Below, piece after piece: positions 49,412-60,956 of a stretch of 64,000 nucleotides of DNA (its first letter is position 1; every line of letters begins with the position of its first letter). Under the pieces are notes generated by a model. It was not told where the DNA came from. It was given only the letters and a program-made list of their open reading frames with translations, and made no database searches. The DNA is from Pontederia crassipes (lineage: Eukaryota > Streptophyta > Magnoliopsida > Commelinales > Pontederiaceae), in NCBI GenBank assembly GCA_030549335.1, contig CM060188.1, forward strand, positions 72,322,696 through 72,386,695. Reading direction: 5' to 3'. The translations under genes and the position numbers were made by a program.

Positions 49412-51837
49412 GTTAAATGTCCATGATTGTGGATTTTTTCAATGGTGCGATCCAACAATGGACGAACGACATAGGAATATTCTAAGAAGCTTATTGTAAT
49501 GCCACGAGACTCACGTGACTTTCACGTGCTCAGAGTCGTCTCAAAGACGCTACACGATTTTATATAAAGAACTTTTGCGGAAAAGAAATTCTATAAAATG
49601 CGGAATTACTATTAAGGACGTCTAAAAATCTATAATATCAAAGGAGCTAGAACATTTATAACTCCACAATACTAAAAGCGCAAAAAAGTAATAACTATTA
49701 TATGAATCTAGTAAGATACAATCCTACACCATGTGTAACATTTTTATTACTGAGCTTGCATCCTCTATCATCATCTCATCTGTATAAATCCAAATGCAGG
49801 GGAAAATCATGAGTATAAAAATACTCACGTCTAACTATAATAATAATCAATAAATCAACAGTGCACCATAAAAGGGATGACAATACGATACAATAATCAA
49901 TAAAGCACTGGATAGAATAATATGTTAGGAACTCAATAATCAATATGTTAATAAATCAATATAACTATAAGTCAATGAAGAGGATCAGGAAAGATGTCAA
50001 AAGACCAATCAATATCAATGGACAATTAATAATAATAAATTATACCTGATCACTATGCCACTATCCAATTTAGCAATTTCAATTCAATATCAATGTCAAT
50101 GGTCATCGACCAATAACAATTTCCATTCGATTCAATGGGTGGAGGCAATGCTAGTCAACGCCAATATCCGAATTAAATTAAATTCAATTTGATTTCCATT
50201 CAATTCAATCTTTAGAGTTGTACAATTCAATAGGGAGCGCTCGATCAATTATGGAAAACTCTATGTCTCTTTCATGTAGCCTAGTGAAGGATCAAGTCAC
50301 GACAAGCCACGATCCAATAATAGCGTTAAACAATAATTTGTGATGGCGGAGGATCATGGCCATCATAAGACAGTCTTAGCTTCCTTTGACGTCTCGAATA
50401 TCTAAGTACACTATTTATCTCGTATAATACGATAACGATAATGTCCCATGGGGCTTAGAGATAATCGAAGAATATGAAGATCCAACAGTCTTCATCTTTT
50501 ATCTTGTTTACCCTAAAGACCTATCTTTAACAATTCAATTTAGGTTAAAGACCCAATCAGGGAAAAACCACTAGATGAGTATTAAATGATCTGATGGAAT
50601 AACAATAACAATAATATCAAATCAAATCTAATAGATATGATGATGTTAGATCTGTTAACAATATGAACAAGGATGATAAAAAACAATTATCCATAATAGC
50701 TATTCAATTATCCATGACAAAATATTCAAAAATAAGTTTTCTGTCCCTAAAACTCGGCTCCTCTCGAGTAGAATCCGGGCTGTGTTCGGAGACAACAAAA
50801 ATCCTCTCGACGGGATCAAACCTAGGCCAAGTTGGGTGTGAACATGGGCTGGGTTGGCCGGTTCACGTCAGTGACAATCCTTCGATCAAACACGGACCGT
50901 GGCGTCGGAAACCCTGGCTGCGCAGTCGCTAACCCTGTCCACATCCGATTACGATCCGATACACATCAACATGGTTCGAGTTCTATTAAATCCGAAACTG
51001 TTTACCAGAACCTGGGCCGTGTCGGCCTCAACCCGGGCCATGTTGGCCAGAACCCAGGTCGGGTTCGATCGTCGGTGGAAAAACGTGTTCTAATATGATT
51101 ATCTAGCTTCCATACGATGTCTAAATTATGCATAACATATATCAATGAATTCTCGGTACAAAGGAGAATGGAATAGGGTTCCATGTCACTAAAAACTGAC
51201 GACATAGGGATTCCCCCTATATACCTAAAGTTGGATGAAAAACTAATCGGATCCCTCTGCCTGTGCGAGTTGTACAGACGCCGACTTTGGCCGACGATAT
51301 CTCTCTGTCCACGTCCTGAAACTTGCGGACACCACCTAAAAATCTTCTTATATATGCCGACTTCGAAATCAATCGTCACATGCTTTCGGAAATGCCTCGG
51401 TTCATGTGAAAATGAGAGAAAAAGAGAGGCTCGTGGTGCAAAATTTCTGTTTGGCTAAAGGGAGTTTCCAGCCACCCCTTTGATGTTTATTTATAGTGCA
51501 GGTTAGGATTTTCAATTCTATTGGACCTTGAACTCTTTTAGAGTTAATCTTGACCATCCATCAATAATTAATCAATCCATAATTTCTCAGATTTATTTAA
51601 ATCTGAATTTACTTAATAATCCCATATTTATCTCCATCTCTTTTCAAATTTCATCTTATCTTTCCAACTTATCCCATAATTTTCTATCAATTTCAGAATT
51701 AATTAACTTCAAATTATTAAATGATAGAGATTTTCAGATCATTAAATTAAAATAAATATATTTTATTTATTTTATGAAAATCCAAGTCGTTACACTTACT
51801 AAATAATGACGAAGCCCAAACAACGCAAAGCAGATAA
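49412..51837 (+). pseudogene. GRF-type zinc-finger exon captured in the MULE and split by a solo LTR
   Basis: After a good acceptor (tttttcatatgcag) the frame reads LNVHDCGFFQWCDPTMDERH, the C-terminal half of a GRF zinc finger (CG.F.W.D). It continues to 49494, is interrupted by the LTR 49495-51794, and resumes in the same frame from the copy of the target duplication to a stop at 51835-51837. Such small plant proteins usually begin with a C.CG...NPGRRF.GC half encoded in an earlier exon; I cannot find that exon between 35502 and 49411, so it was lost or never captured. The gene is thus missing its first half and physically broken. GRF fingers bind nucleic acid in some proteins; nothing is known about this one. 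Confidence 0.65.
49495..51794 (-). mobile_element. Solo LTR related to the intact Ty3 element
   Basis: 2300 bp, starting TGTAATGCCACGAGACTC and ending AAGTCGTTACA. The first 60 bp closely match the start of the Ty3 LTRs at 39159 (cacgtgactttcacgtgctcagagtcgtc, read in two pieces), and the middle shares the tcaat-rich and snippet gggagcgctc.atcaatta. Flanks cttat (49490-49494) and cttac (51795-51799) are a 5-bp duplication with one mismatch. It is a diverged family member reduced to one LTR by recombination. Confidence 0.88.
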
Positions 51838-52379
51838 ATATAGAATCACTTTAATAGGATTGCCCAATAAAGTTGTCCCATATGAAGATGTGGCAAGAAG
51901 AGATAAAATAATGTATTTACTTAGTTTCAAAGTATGTATTAGAAAATGTTGTCATGTATTGGATCATATCCCTCTTATTACCTAGTGTTAAGAGTTTGTA
52001 TTACATGTACTTAAACCATGTTCCTATTGCTATTCAAGCATTTCATGTTATCCAGAACTAGAGTAATGGGCGTGGCAAAACCCAAGTGCATCAATATCAA
52101 GTAATTACAAATGCTTTATATTGGTTAAAAAAAAGTAACAGCTAATCGATACAACATAGATGCTTTATATTGGCTCAAGAAAATCTAAATGGAAAGCATG
52201 AAAATTTCATAACATAGAAGAAATGATGATGCAACATAAAAGAAATTAGCAATTTGGTGCATTTTCTAACATAAACGACATATAACATCCAACATAAATG
52301 ACATATAACATCTGACATATAAAATCCAACATCCAATATAACATCCAACATCAAGCAAAATATTTGACATATAGGATAT
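51838..52379. other. MULE interior and short AT-rich repeats
   Basis: Probably the 3' region of the captured exon. From 52270 to 52380 variants of gacatataacatccaacata recur four or five times. No gene seen. Confidence 0.6.
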
Positions 52380-52955
52380 GTTGTTGTTCGCGCGGGGGTC
52401 GATGGCGGGCAGGTCTATCGTGGATGGGCTCGGACGAGGTCGCACGGAGTAGGAGAAGCATTGAAGAACTCGGATCCGGTGGAAGGGGGGTTGGCGGTGG
52501 GCAGATTTGCCGTGGACGGGTTCAGATGAGATCGCGCGAGAGTTGGCGGCGGGCAGATTATTGCCGTGACAGGAGTCGGTCGAGGTCGCTCGGATGAGCT
52601 CACATCGCCGCGTGAAGAGGAGAAACGGAGAGGAGAGAGGCGGTGTGTCAGACGAGGTCACTCGGAGAGGAAAGGATAAACCGAGAGGCGGTGCGGAGAG
52701 GAGAAACAGAGAGGAGAGAGAGAAGAGAAAAGAAAATGGTCGGCCACGAGAGTTTTTGAGTTTTATACCCCTTCGAACCAATCAATTCATCGAACCACAA
52801 TCGTGAATCGTTAAATCATCATGCGAAAGCAAAAAGCCGGCACCTGAACCGCTCGTATCTCTACTAAAATGGTCAGATCTACGCCAACCGTTGGATACGG
52901 GGACAATCTCCCCTACTTAATTTGGTTTTATAATTTGGTCCACCCATTTTTTTCC
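52380..52955 (-). repeat. Right terminal inverted repeat of the MULE
   Basis: Inverse counterpart of 35050-35502, somewhat longer because of extra copies of a gatctgcccaccgcc-type unit (about 52415-52570). It contains the conserved TATAAAA (52761-52768, minus strand) followed by a CT-rich tract. Confidence 0.8.
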
Positions 52956-53126
52956 ATATTAATTTGCTTTTATAAACAAACTTAAGTGGTAAGTAACTCT
53001 TTGAAATTTCTTCGTCAATCATAAAACACTTTACAATGTTATGGATGAAAATTTTCTTAATACAGTGAGATATTCCTCTAGCATAATTCATATTGAATTC
53101 TGCAGTGACATGAGAAAGATTGGTTA

Positions 53127-53690
53127 TGTAACACCTTTGATTTACAGATAATTAATTAAAAAATATTTTATTATTATTATGGAAACTTGGATGTTAATAT
53201 TAATTTAATTATTAACTCCAAAACCAAAAGAAAAGTGGTGATGAGTTGGAAGAGATAAAAGAGGAGTTAGTGTTAAGATAAGGATTGTTATTAGATTAAC
53301 GAACAAATTTAAAATTAATTAAATAAGAATAATTATCAGAAGTTAATTGAGTGGAAAAGTTTAAGATTATTGAAACGTTTATTTCATACAATCTCCGAAC
53401 AGAACTAGTTGATGGACTAATTGAAATTAAAATCCACCTAAACTCTATAAATAAAGAAAAAAGGGGTGCCGGATTTTCTTTTATCTGTAACAGAATTCTG
53501 CATGAGTCTCATCTTCTTCTTTTTCCATGCAAATGGAGAGAGTTGACCGACGGTGACCCATTTCGAAATCTAGACATCATGCCCAAAATGAGTCGCACTA
53601 ACATCGTAAAGATTGTCAACAAAAGTTTGTCATTTGTATAGTAGATAAACAATAATTTTTTTAGAGTCAATTTTTTTAACCAACTTAAAA
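53127..53690 (+). mobile_element. Probable LTR fragment, plus orientation
   Basis: Begins TGTAACACCTTTGATTTAC, resembling the minus-strand start TGTAACGACTTGGATTTTC of the solo LTR at 49495-51794, and has a TATA-like ctctataaataaag at about 53445. No matching end or target duplication is seen, so the right limit is a guess. The 96-codon ORF inside has no family features. Confidence 0.4.
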
Positions 53691-53960
53691 TATCTAGTAC
53701 ATTAGACTCTTATCTTTTATATAAAAAATAATTTGGTATATTTTTAAATCAAATTGTAGAATTCATCACATAGGAAATAAGGTCAAAAGTCGCGTCAAAA
53801 AAGTGATTTCTCCATAGCAATAGAACTCAGCCTTTGTTTTAGCGTTTTCCTTTGAATCTGAGAGTTCTATAACTCGGTCCAAATTTTAAGTAGTGCGCCG
53901 TGGGTTGTGACAACCCAACTACAGCGTGTATTGGATGCATTGATCCTACTACATGGCCTA
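53691..53960. other. Non-coding spacer
   Basis: Contains a perfect hairpin tgggttgtgacaaccca near 53902-53918. Nothing else recognised. Confidence 0.5.
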
Positions 53961-53968
53961 GGTTTCGA

Positions 53969-54630
53969 TAGGGATGACAATATTTTCCGTCCCGATCGGG
54001 TCCCGCGGGGAATCTCCGATCGGAGCTCGGAACTCGAAGAATTTTTTCCCCACGGGATTGGGGATGGGGGAAAATTATCTCCGAACCCTCTTTCGAGGAT
54101 CGAAACAGGGAGAGTTCTCCCCGCCCTGTCGTCCCGCGGGGCCCCAAATCCCCACACTCAAAGAAAAAGTAAATGTGCAACAATAGTCCCACATTGATAG
54201 TAGTAGGAAAGTGATGATAAATAAATAAGTATAAATGAATGAGGAGACTAATCGATCAATATTGAATATTTATAGAGAAAGTCCACATTGGATATTTTTT
54301 AAATTTATAATAATATTTTTATCAAATTATCTCTTAGTAAAAAAATTAATAAAAAAATTTTCACTTAACCAAAAAATACTGTTCAACCCTATTTTTTCCG
54401 ATTTCGACCAATTTTTCATCAGTTCAATTCGGTTTAATCTGATCCAAACTAAAATCGGGCTGCGGAATTCGGGGTCCCCGAGAGGATTCGGGGGCCAGCG
54501 GGGATCGGGGCGGGGGATAAAATTTCCCCCGGACCGAGGATTTGGGGCGGGGTCGGGGGCGGGGGCGAGTCGTCGGGGTCGGGGCGGAGAAGGTGTTCCC
54601 CGCCCCGAATAGGGTCGGATGCCATCCCTA
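53969..54630. mobile_element. hAT-type element with perfect 8-bp target duplication
   Basis: Starts TAGGGATGACAATATTTTCC and ends GGATGCCATCCCTA; ggtttcga flanks both sides (53961-53968, 54631-54638). Ends are GC-rich, with gggg/cccc blocks in inverse arrangement, and the centre is AT-rich. The ORFs here are shadows of the G/C runs. Confidence 0.9.
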
Positions 54631-54638
54631 GGTTTCGA

Positions 54639-54947
54639 TGATAAAAAAATTGAACAAAAGTGAACCGAGCTAAACTAGCTCATATTCACATTATACCCGG
54701 TTCAAATTTTGCTCGACCAAAGTGAAAAATAGAATTGGGAACACAACTCAAATTCCTCATGACGTGGGTTGAGTTCCAAATAATAATATGCGAGGCCATT
54801 ACATAAATATAAGTTAAATATAAAAAAGTATTGAAACTAAATATTTTAACTAAAACATATATATTTATTATGATAATATGGTTAAAAGTTTATGCTAATG
54901 TTTCATTTAGTAGAAAAATGTAAATAATAAATTAAATTCATCTTAGT
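54639..54947. other. Non-coding spacer
   Basis: AT-rich; no feature that I can support. Confidence 0.5.
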
Positions 54948-55735
54948 AGCGGACAATATCCTACGCAAGTGCAATGATATTACATAATGGTATCAGAGCC
55001 ACTCCGGATGAATCTCTATGCATGATGGAGTGCGATCACTCAATGAGGGCGTTGAGTCCCCTAACGGGGGAAGGGTGCATGAGGCATGTCTTAAATTAAT
55101 CTCACATGCATAAGTCATGGGAGAGACGCTGAGTATATATGGGAGCATGGACTTTGCCTAGTAGGACACGTAGAAAACCATGAGCCCAAGGGCAAAATGG
55201 ATAGTACAAAGATCCCAAGGGGTAGTGGATCACATTTTGGTAAAATTGTGCGGGCCGAGGTCCAAAACGAACAATATCCTATGCAAGTGCAATGATGTTA
55301 CAAATAGTATCAGAGCCACTTTGTCACTTTGTGTGAGCCTCTGTGCATGGTGGGGTGCGATAACTAAATAAGGACCTTGAGTTCCCTAAGGGGGGAAGGG
55401 TGCATGAGGCATGTTTTGAATTAATCCCATATGCATAAGTCACGGGAGAGATACTGTGTATATATGAGAGCATGATCTTCACATGGTAGGACGCATTTTG
55501 GTAAAATCGTGTGGGCCGAGACTCAAAGTGGACAATATCCTACGCAAATGCAAGAATGTTACAAATTATATCAGAGTCACTCCGCATGGACCTCTGTGCA
55601 TGGTGGGGTGCGATCACTCAACGAGGACGTTGAGTTTCCTAAGTGGGGGAATGATGCATGAGGCATGCCTTGAATTAGTCCTACATGCACAAGTCACTGA
55701 AAAGATGTTGGGTATATATGAGAACATGACCTTGT
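54948..55735 (+). mobile_element. Tandem multi-LTR TRIM-like retroelement
   Basis: Three primer-binding-site-like segments (tggtatcagagccact at 54988, and diverged copies at about 55307 and 55567) each directly follow an LTR-like end reading gcaatgat.ttaca. About 70-90 bp later a purine tract (gggggaaggg) is followed by TGCATGAGGCATG, the start of the next LTR. LTR copies: an end fragment 54948-54984, full 55076-55302, a shortened one 55401-55563, and a truncated one from 55655. The internal part is far too short to code for protein, which is characteristic of TRIM elements. The small ORFs (55180-55371, 55483-55737) are not genes. Confidence 0.75.
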
Positions 55736-56095
55736 AACATCCTTGCACTTGCGTATGGGCAATGAACTTTTGATTTAGTCATATATGTCGATGCATCTAA
55801 ATTTTTACATTGCATATCCTTCCATTTTTTATATCCTCTCATAATCTATATTTTTCTAAATACTTATCAAGGCTCTAAATATCAACTTTTTTATATTTGA
55901 ACCATCTAAGTTTTGTCTTAAAGGAGTTGTAAAGGTTTCTATTTTATAATGATACGATATTGTAAATCCTAACTTTCAAATAAAATGTCCTACTATTTCA
56001 TGTCTATATCAAATCTATCCTCATATTTCTTGACAAAATTATCCATAATGTAACATTTTCCAATAATTTTCAAAGAATATTCCCAAAATGAACAT
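55736..56095. other. Non-coding AT-rich spacer
   Basis: Nothing recognised. Confidence 0.5.
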
Positions 56096-56340
56096 CCAAC
56101 TTCATTTGTAACCTCACGATGATCAAATTTTACAAATATTTAGTTGTGCTCATCGTGACTACCTATCGCCCATTTACAATGTATCACTTACGTAGCTGAT
56201 TACATAGTATTAAGTCAACATTTTCTCTCTTCTCCATATCATATTTTAAAAAAATAAAAAATATAACATTAATATTTTTCTTTTTTCATCCAATCAAAGT
56301 TTATTTTGTATCAATATGATCATTCAAATTTTCAGATATG

Positions 56341-56846
56341 ATCATTCAACTTTTTACAAATTTCAATCACAATCATCAATTACAAAATTAAAATAATAGA
56401 CATAATGAAACAATAATAATAAAATAAAATATTATAAATAAAAAATAAAAGGAACAATAGCCTCGCAAAGAGTTGTCACTCCTCATCCTCCTTTAATGTA
56501 AGCAATATGATCATTCAACTTTTTACAAATTTCAATCACAATCATCAATTAAAAAATTAAAATAATAGACATAATGAAACAATAATAATAAAATAAAATA
56601 TTATAAATAAAAAATAAAAGGAACAATAGCCTCGCAAAGAGTTGTCACTCCTCATCCTCCTCTAATGTAAGCAATATGATCATTCAACTTTTTACAAATT
56701 TCAATCACAATCATCAATTAAAAAATTAAAATAATAGACATAATGAAACAATAATAATAAATAAAATATTATAAATAAAAAATAAAAGGAACAATAGCCT
56801 CGCAAAGAGTTGTCACTCCTCATCCTCCTCTAATGTAAGCAAGAGA
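56341..56846. repeat. 169-bp tandem repeat, three copies
   Basis: The unit starting atcattcaactttttacaa begins at 56341, 56510 and 56679; the copies are almost identical, differing by a few bases and one 1-bp indel, so the expansion is recent. Confidence 0.92.
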
Positions 56847-57128
56847 CAATCTCCTTATGGGGCTACTGCTCCTTTTTTACTGTTTATTTATTTATCATTA
56901 ATTGTAAATTTTAAATGGAGAAAATACTAGCCTAATATCATTTTTAAAAAAAACAAAATTTCTTAAAAATTTATCTTTATTATTCTATTTTATATTTTTA
57001 AAACTATTTTAATGATGATCATTATTGAAACTTTTCAAAAGTTAAAACAAAACCATAGTTGCATAATAAAGCTACACCTCTCGCTGACAAATAAAGAATA
57101 TTTATTATTTTATTTTGATTTGATTGAA

Positions 57129-57250
57129 ATTTTTGAAAAGTTGAATGAATATGTCTGAAATTTTTGAAAAGTTGAATGAATATATCTGAAATTTTTGAGA
57201 AGTTGAATGAATATGTGTGAAAATTTTGAAAAGTTGAATGAACATATAGT
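57129..57250. repeat. About 35-bp tandem repeat, four copies
   Basis: Variants of gaaatttttgaaaagttg followed by aatgaatatgtct. The unit is the inverse of part of the 169-bp repeat (attcaactttttacaaatttc), so it belongs to the opposite arm of the fold-back element. Confidence 0.85.
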
Positions 57251-57447
57251 TACAAAATTTTGAGTGGATGAGAGAAAAATGTTGATGTGAATTTTTTTAT
57301 TTTTTAAAAATTTGATATGGAGGAGAGAGAAGATGCTAATGTGGTGCTACGTAGACATCCACATAAGTGATTTACGATAAGCAGTCATGACGATCATAAT
57401 TGAAACATTGTAGTTCGATTATCATGATGTTACAAAGTGAACTTGGA

Positions 57448-57846
57448 TGAGTATATTGAAAATACTGAAGAAACCAAATTTAAAATACTTGGTCGAATCA
57501 TGTTAAAATCAAGAATCTTTTCTTCTCTTTCAAGATGTGGTAAACAAAAAAAAAAGAAAGAAAAGAAGACAACCTTTTGATAATTCTTGAGGAGGTGTGT
57601 TTTGGGGACTATGACCATCTATATATATTATGAATCCTTTCATGTGATTTGAATTTCTACCCATCATAAAAATTTCAATGCACCATTTGATCTCTGCACA
57701 TTATATTCCATATCATAATATATTAATTACTATGTCCAATAAAATATATATATCGATCACTTTTATTTGGGCCTTAACTTATTTGGGCAATTGTTAATTG
57801 TATAATTTGTTTTCATATTAAATACAATGTTGGATATGATTCAATA
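57448..57846 (-). repeat. Probable 3' LTR of a decayed Ty1/copia element
   Basis: Read on the minus strand it follows a purine-rich caagtgaaagat and starts TATTGAATCATATCCAAC, close to the common copia arrangement of a gggagatt tract and TGTTG start. A TATA-like stretch and a CT-rich part lie before the end at TATACTCA. The right boundary is the stronger one; the end next to the fold-back element is inferred. Confidence 0.5.
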
Positions 57847-58229
57847 ATCTTTCACTTGGGTTATATACGAAAATATTATAATTATACACCATAAATACCA
57901 AAGTGAGCTCAGCTTTATTATCAAAATCATAATGCCAAAAAATCTCGTCTATCGATATATTAATATAGGATCAAAGTAGTATTTATCGCAATCGCCACAA
58001 CTTAACTTGACAATGGTCAAATATATCAATATAATCAATGACAATATCATGATATGAATGTGCAGTATGAAAGCTACATGCAATGTGATCGATCATATAT
58101 GTCTACTTCCAACTGTCCACTTAATTTGAGATCAAGCTTAATAAAAGAGTGAACATGAAAGAAAAATCAAACTGTATATTTGCTAAAAGTAAAAAGTCTA
58201 TAATATGAGATTTATAATTACAAAGTCCC

Positions 58230-58790
58230 ACTAAAACTAAATATCCTTAATTGAACTGACACTCATATTATCGGTGTGCTTGAGAAACATCTTAAGTGGC
58301 AATCCATTTATAAGTGGATCCACAATTATAGAGTTTGTCCCAATATGCTCAATAGACAACTAGTTTTCCTTCACTTTTTCTTTAACAACAAGAAACTTGA
58401 TATTAATGTGCCTCGATTTTGTCGAGCTCTTGTTGTTATCGGAATTTAAAAATGTTGACTTATTGTCACAAAATAATTTCAATGGTCTTTCAATACCATC
58501 TATTATGCTCAATCCCATAACAAAGTTTTGCAACCAAATCTCATGATTAGATGTTTATAGCATGCAATAAATTCTGCTTCTATGGTGGAAGATGCAATAG
58601 TAGTTTGTTTGACACTCTTCCATAATATATCACCCCCGACAAGCAAAGAAATGTAGTCCAATGTGGACTTTATGCTATATTGGCATCCAAGAAAATCAAA
58701 GTTTGAATAACCAATGATCTCAAACTTATATGTTCTCTGATATGTCAAATTGTAGTTTTTTGTCCTTTGTAAGTATCGCATGACTCTTTT
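58230..58790 (-). pseudogene. Ty1/copia RNase H fragment
   Basis: Minus-strand frames read RYLQRTKNY, GYSNFDFLGC, SSTIEAEF, FCDNKST and then SIEHIGTNSIIVDPLINGLP, the conserved order of copia RNase H to its C-terminus. The first key aspartate position in GYSNFDF is altered (normally GY.D.D), and stops break the frame, so the copy is dead. Confidence 0.8.
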
Positions 58791-59842
58791 GGCTACTTTC
58801 AGTGATCCATTCCGGATTACTTAGATATCTGCTTAATACCACAGTAATGTATGCAATATCCGAACACGTACAAATTTGAGCATACATAAGTCTTCCGAAG
58901 CATAAGGAATATTCTACATTTTCAATTTTTTAAAATCATTTTTAGGAGACAAAACTTGTTTGCTTTAGATATAAGGGTACTACTTGATTTGTAATCTTGC
59001 ATATCATATTTCTTTAAGATTTTCTCGATATAAGATTTTTGGGATAATCCTAGAATACCTCGAGCACGATCTTGATATATTTGGATTTCCAATACAAAAG
59101 ATGCATCACCAATATATTTCATCTCGAAATGCCTTATAAAAAGTTTCTAGATTTTTTGTAATAATTATGTATCATTTGTGGCAAGTAATATGTCATCAAC
59201 GTATAAAATAAAAAAATATACTTACTCCCACATAACTTATGGTATAAAAAATCATTTGCTAAATTAATTTCAAAACCAAATGAGTGATAACTTCATGTAC
59301 TTTGTGATACCATTGTCGAGATGCTTACTTAAGTCCATAGTTGGATTTTTTTAATTTACAAATAATAGACTTTGTATCACTAGATACAAAGTTTTTTTAT
59401 TGCACATATAAATCATTTCATCAATGTCACCATTAAGAAACATTGTTTTTACATCCATCTGATGTAACTCAAGATCAAAATGTGCTACTAATGCCATTAT
59501 AGTTCTTAAAGAGTTATTCTATGAAATAATTGATGCCTTCCTTTTGTGTAAAGTTCTTAGTGACAAATCTCGCCTTATATATTTTTACATTGCCTTTTGA
59601 ATCCTTTTTAGTTTTAAATATCCATTTAGAATCAATGTATTTCACACCTTTGAGCAATGGGACAAGATCCAAACTTTATTATCGTACATGGATTTTATTT
59701 CATCATTCATGACATCAATCCACTTTTGAGAATTAGAACTTTCCAAAGCTACAGGGGTTGATTGGATCATCCTCCATATATTAATATCAAACTCATGTTC
59801 TTGGAAATATACAATGTAATCATGTGGCATTGCATTTCTCAT
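58791..59842 (-). pseudogene. Ty1/copia reverse transcriptase fragment
   Basis: Minus-strand pieces in several frames: NSQKWIDVMNDEIKSM (start of the domain, about 59690-59745), YVDDILLA with the catalytic aspartates (about 59165-59190), then MKYIGDASFVLEIQI and LSQKSYIEKILKKYDM (58990-59120). Order and spacing fit copia reverse transcriptase; frameshifts and stops separate the pieces. Confidence 0.85.
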
Positions 59843-60956
59843 CTCTTCTTAATGACAATTATTTTTGAGGTTGTAAAGTTTGTTCCTCTGAATTGATATT
59901 CAATATGGGAGGTTGTACAATATTGTCTTAATTAGTGACATTATCAATATCAGAAATAAATTCTTGACTAATGTCAACAGGAATCTCAATTGATTCATTT
60001 TAAAAAATAATGTTCCTAATATTATCTCCTCCCTCAAACTCAATATCCTCAAAGAATTGATATTACAAGTCTCAAAAAGTAATATGGTTGTGGGATCGTA
60101 AAACTTGTACCCCTTGGATCTTTCAAAGTATCCAACAAAATAACAACTAATTGCCTTATAGTTCAATTTTCTTTCATTTGGCCTATAAGGCCTAGACTCA
60201 GTTGGACATCCTCGAATATGAAAATGATTTAAACTAGGCTTTTTAGTAGTTCAAATCTCATACGGAGTCTTTGTAGTTGCTTTTATTGGAACTCTATTCA
60301 AAATATATGCTTTAGTCTTAAGTGCTTCTACCCAAAGTGATTATGGCAAGGTAGAATGACAAATCATGCTCCTCACCACATCTTTAAATGTTCTATTTCA
60401 TCTTTCAACTATACCATTCATGTTAGACGAACCTGGCATGGTATATTGTGTGAAGATATCATGTTCCTCTAGAAATTTAGCAAAAGGTCATGCACCTTGT
60501 TCCCTGAATCATCATATCAACCATAGTAATCACCACCTCGATCTGATATGACAACTTTAATCCTTTTGTCAAGTTGATTCTCAACTTCAACTTTAAAATT
60601 TTTGAACATGTCTAGTGACTGTGACTTTTCATGAATGAGATGTAGATAGCCATACCTAAAATAGTCATCTATGAAACTTATAAAATATTGTTTACCATTC
60701 CATGTTGCTGAAGGGAATGGTCCACAAATATTTGTATGTATAAGTTTCAAAAGATCTGTAGTCTTGTTGGCTCCTAATCCATTTTTATTGGTTTATTTTC
60801 CTTTGATACAATCCAAACAAATGTTATGAATGTTGAAAAATCTAATGGATTGAGGATTTCATTTGACACAAGTATTTCTATTATCTTTTTGGAGACGTGA
60901 TCTAATCTCTTGTGCCATAACATAGTTGAATCCTCATTGGTTAATTTTTTTTCTTA
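59843..60956 (-). pseudogene. Ty1/copia integrase region fragment
   Basis: From right to left on the minus strand: the GAG-pre-integrase piece MLWHKRLDHVSKK (about 60860-60905), the integrase core with THTNICGPF-like IHTNICGPF, FIDDYFRYGY and SDRGGDYYG (60517-60750), and the C-terminal CYFVGYFERSKGYKFYDP (about 60075-60150). Several stops and frame changes interrupt it. The two catalytic aspartate contexts are visible, the glutamate context is unclear. Confidence 0.82.

Larger units (their letters stand above)
35050..52955. mobile_element. Mutator-like element (MULE) with long inverted ends and nested insertions
   Basis: Left end GGAAAAAATGGGCGGGG; right end read inward GGAAAAAAATGGGTGGAC. 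The perfect 9-bp repeat atattaatt flanks both sides (35041-35049, 52956-52964), the length made by Mutator-type transposases. Inverted similarity extends about 450-570 bp inward. Removing four insertions and their duplications (35753-36398, 36647-38228, 38285-49350, 49495-51794) leaves about 2.3 kb, which contains a GRF zinc-finger exon but no transposase. It is therefore a non-autonomous MULE that seems to have captured a gene fragment, in the manner of Pack-MULEs. It lies 230 bp downstream of the receptor-like gene. Confidence 0.8.
56096..57447. mobile_element. Fold-back / Mutator-like element with long inverted arms
   Basis: Left end TCCAACTTCATTTGTAAC; right end read inward TCCAAGTTCACTTTGTAAC. 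Inverse similarity continues for about 250 bp (gatgatc..., cacttacgtag / cacttatgtgg, attttctctcttctcc, atatcat.ttt). The interior carries two tandem arrays. Flanks do not show a clear 9-bp duplication, so the superfamily is inferred from shape only. Confidence 0.55.

Noticed and set aside
57420..57447. Copia LTR end at ttacaaagtgaacttgg
   Set aside because: This segment is the inverse of 56096-56115 and thus belongs to the fold-back element, so the LTR edge was moved to 57448.
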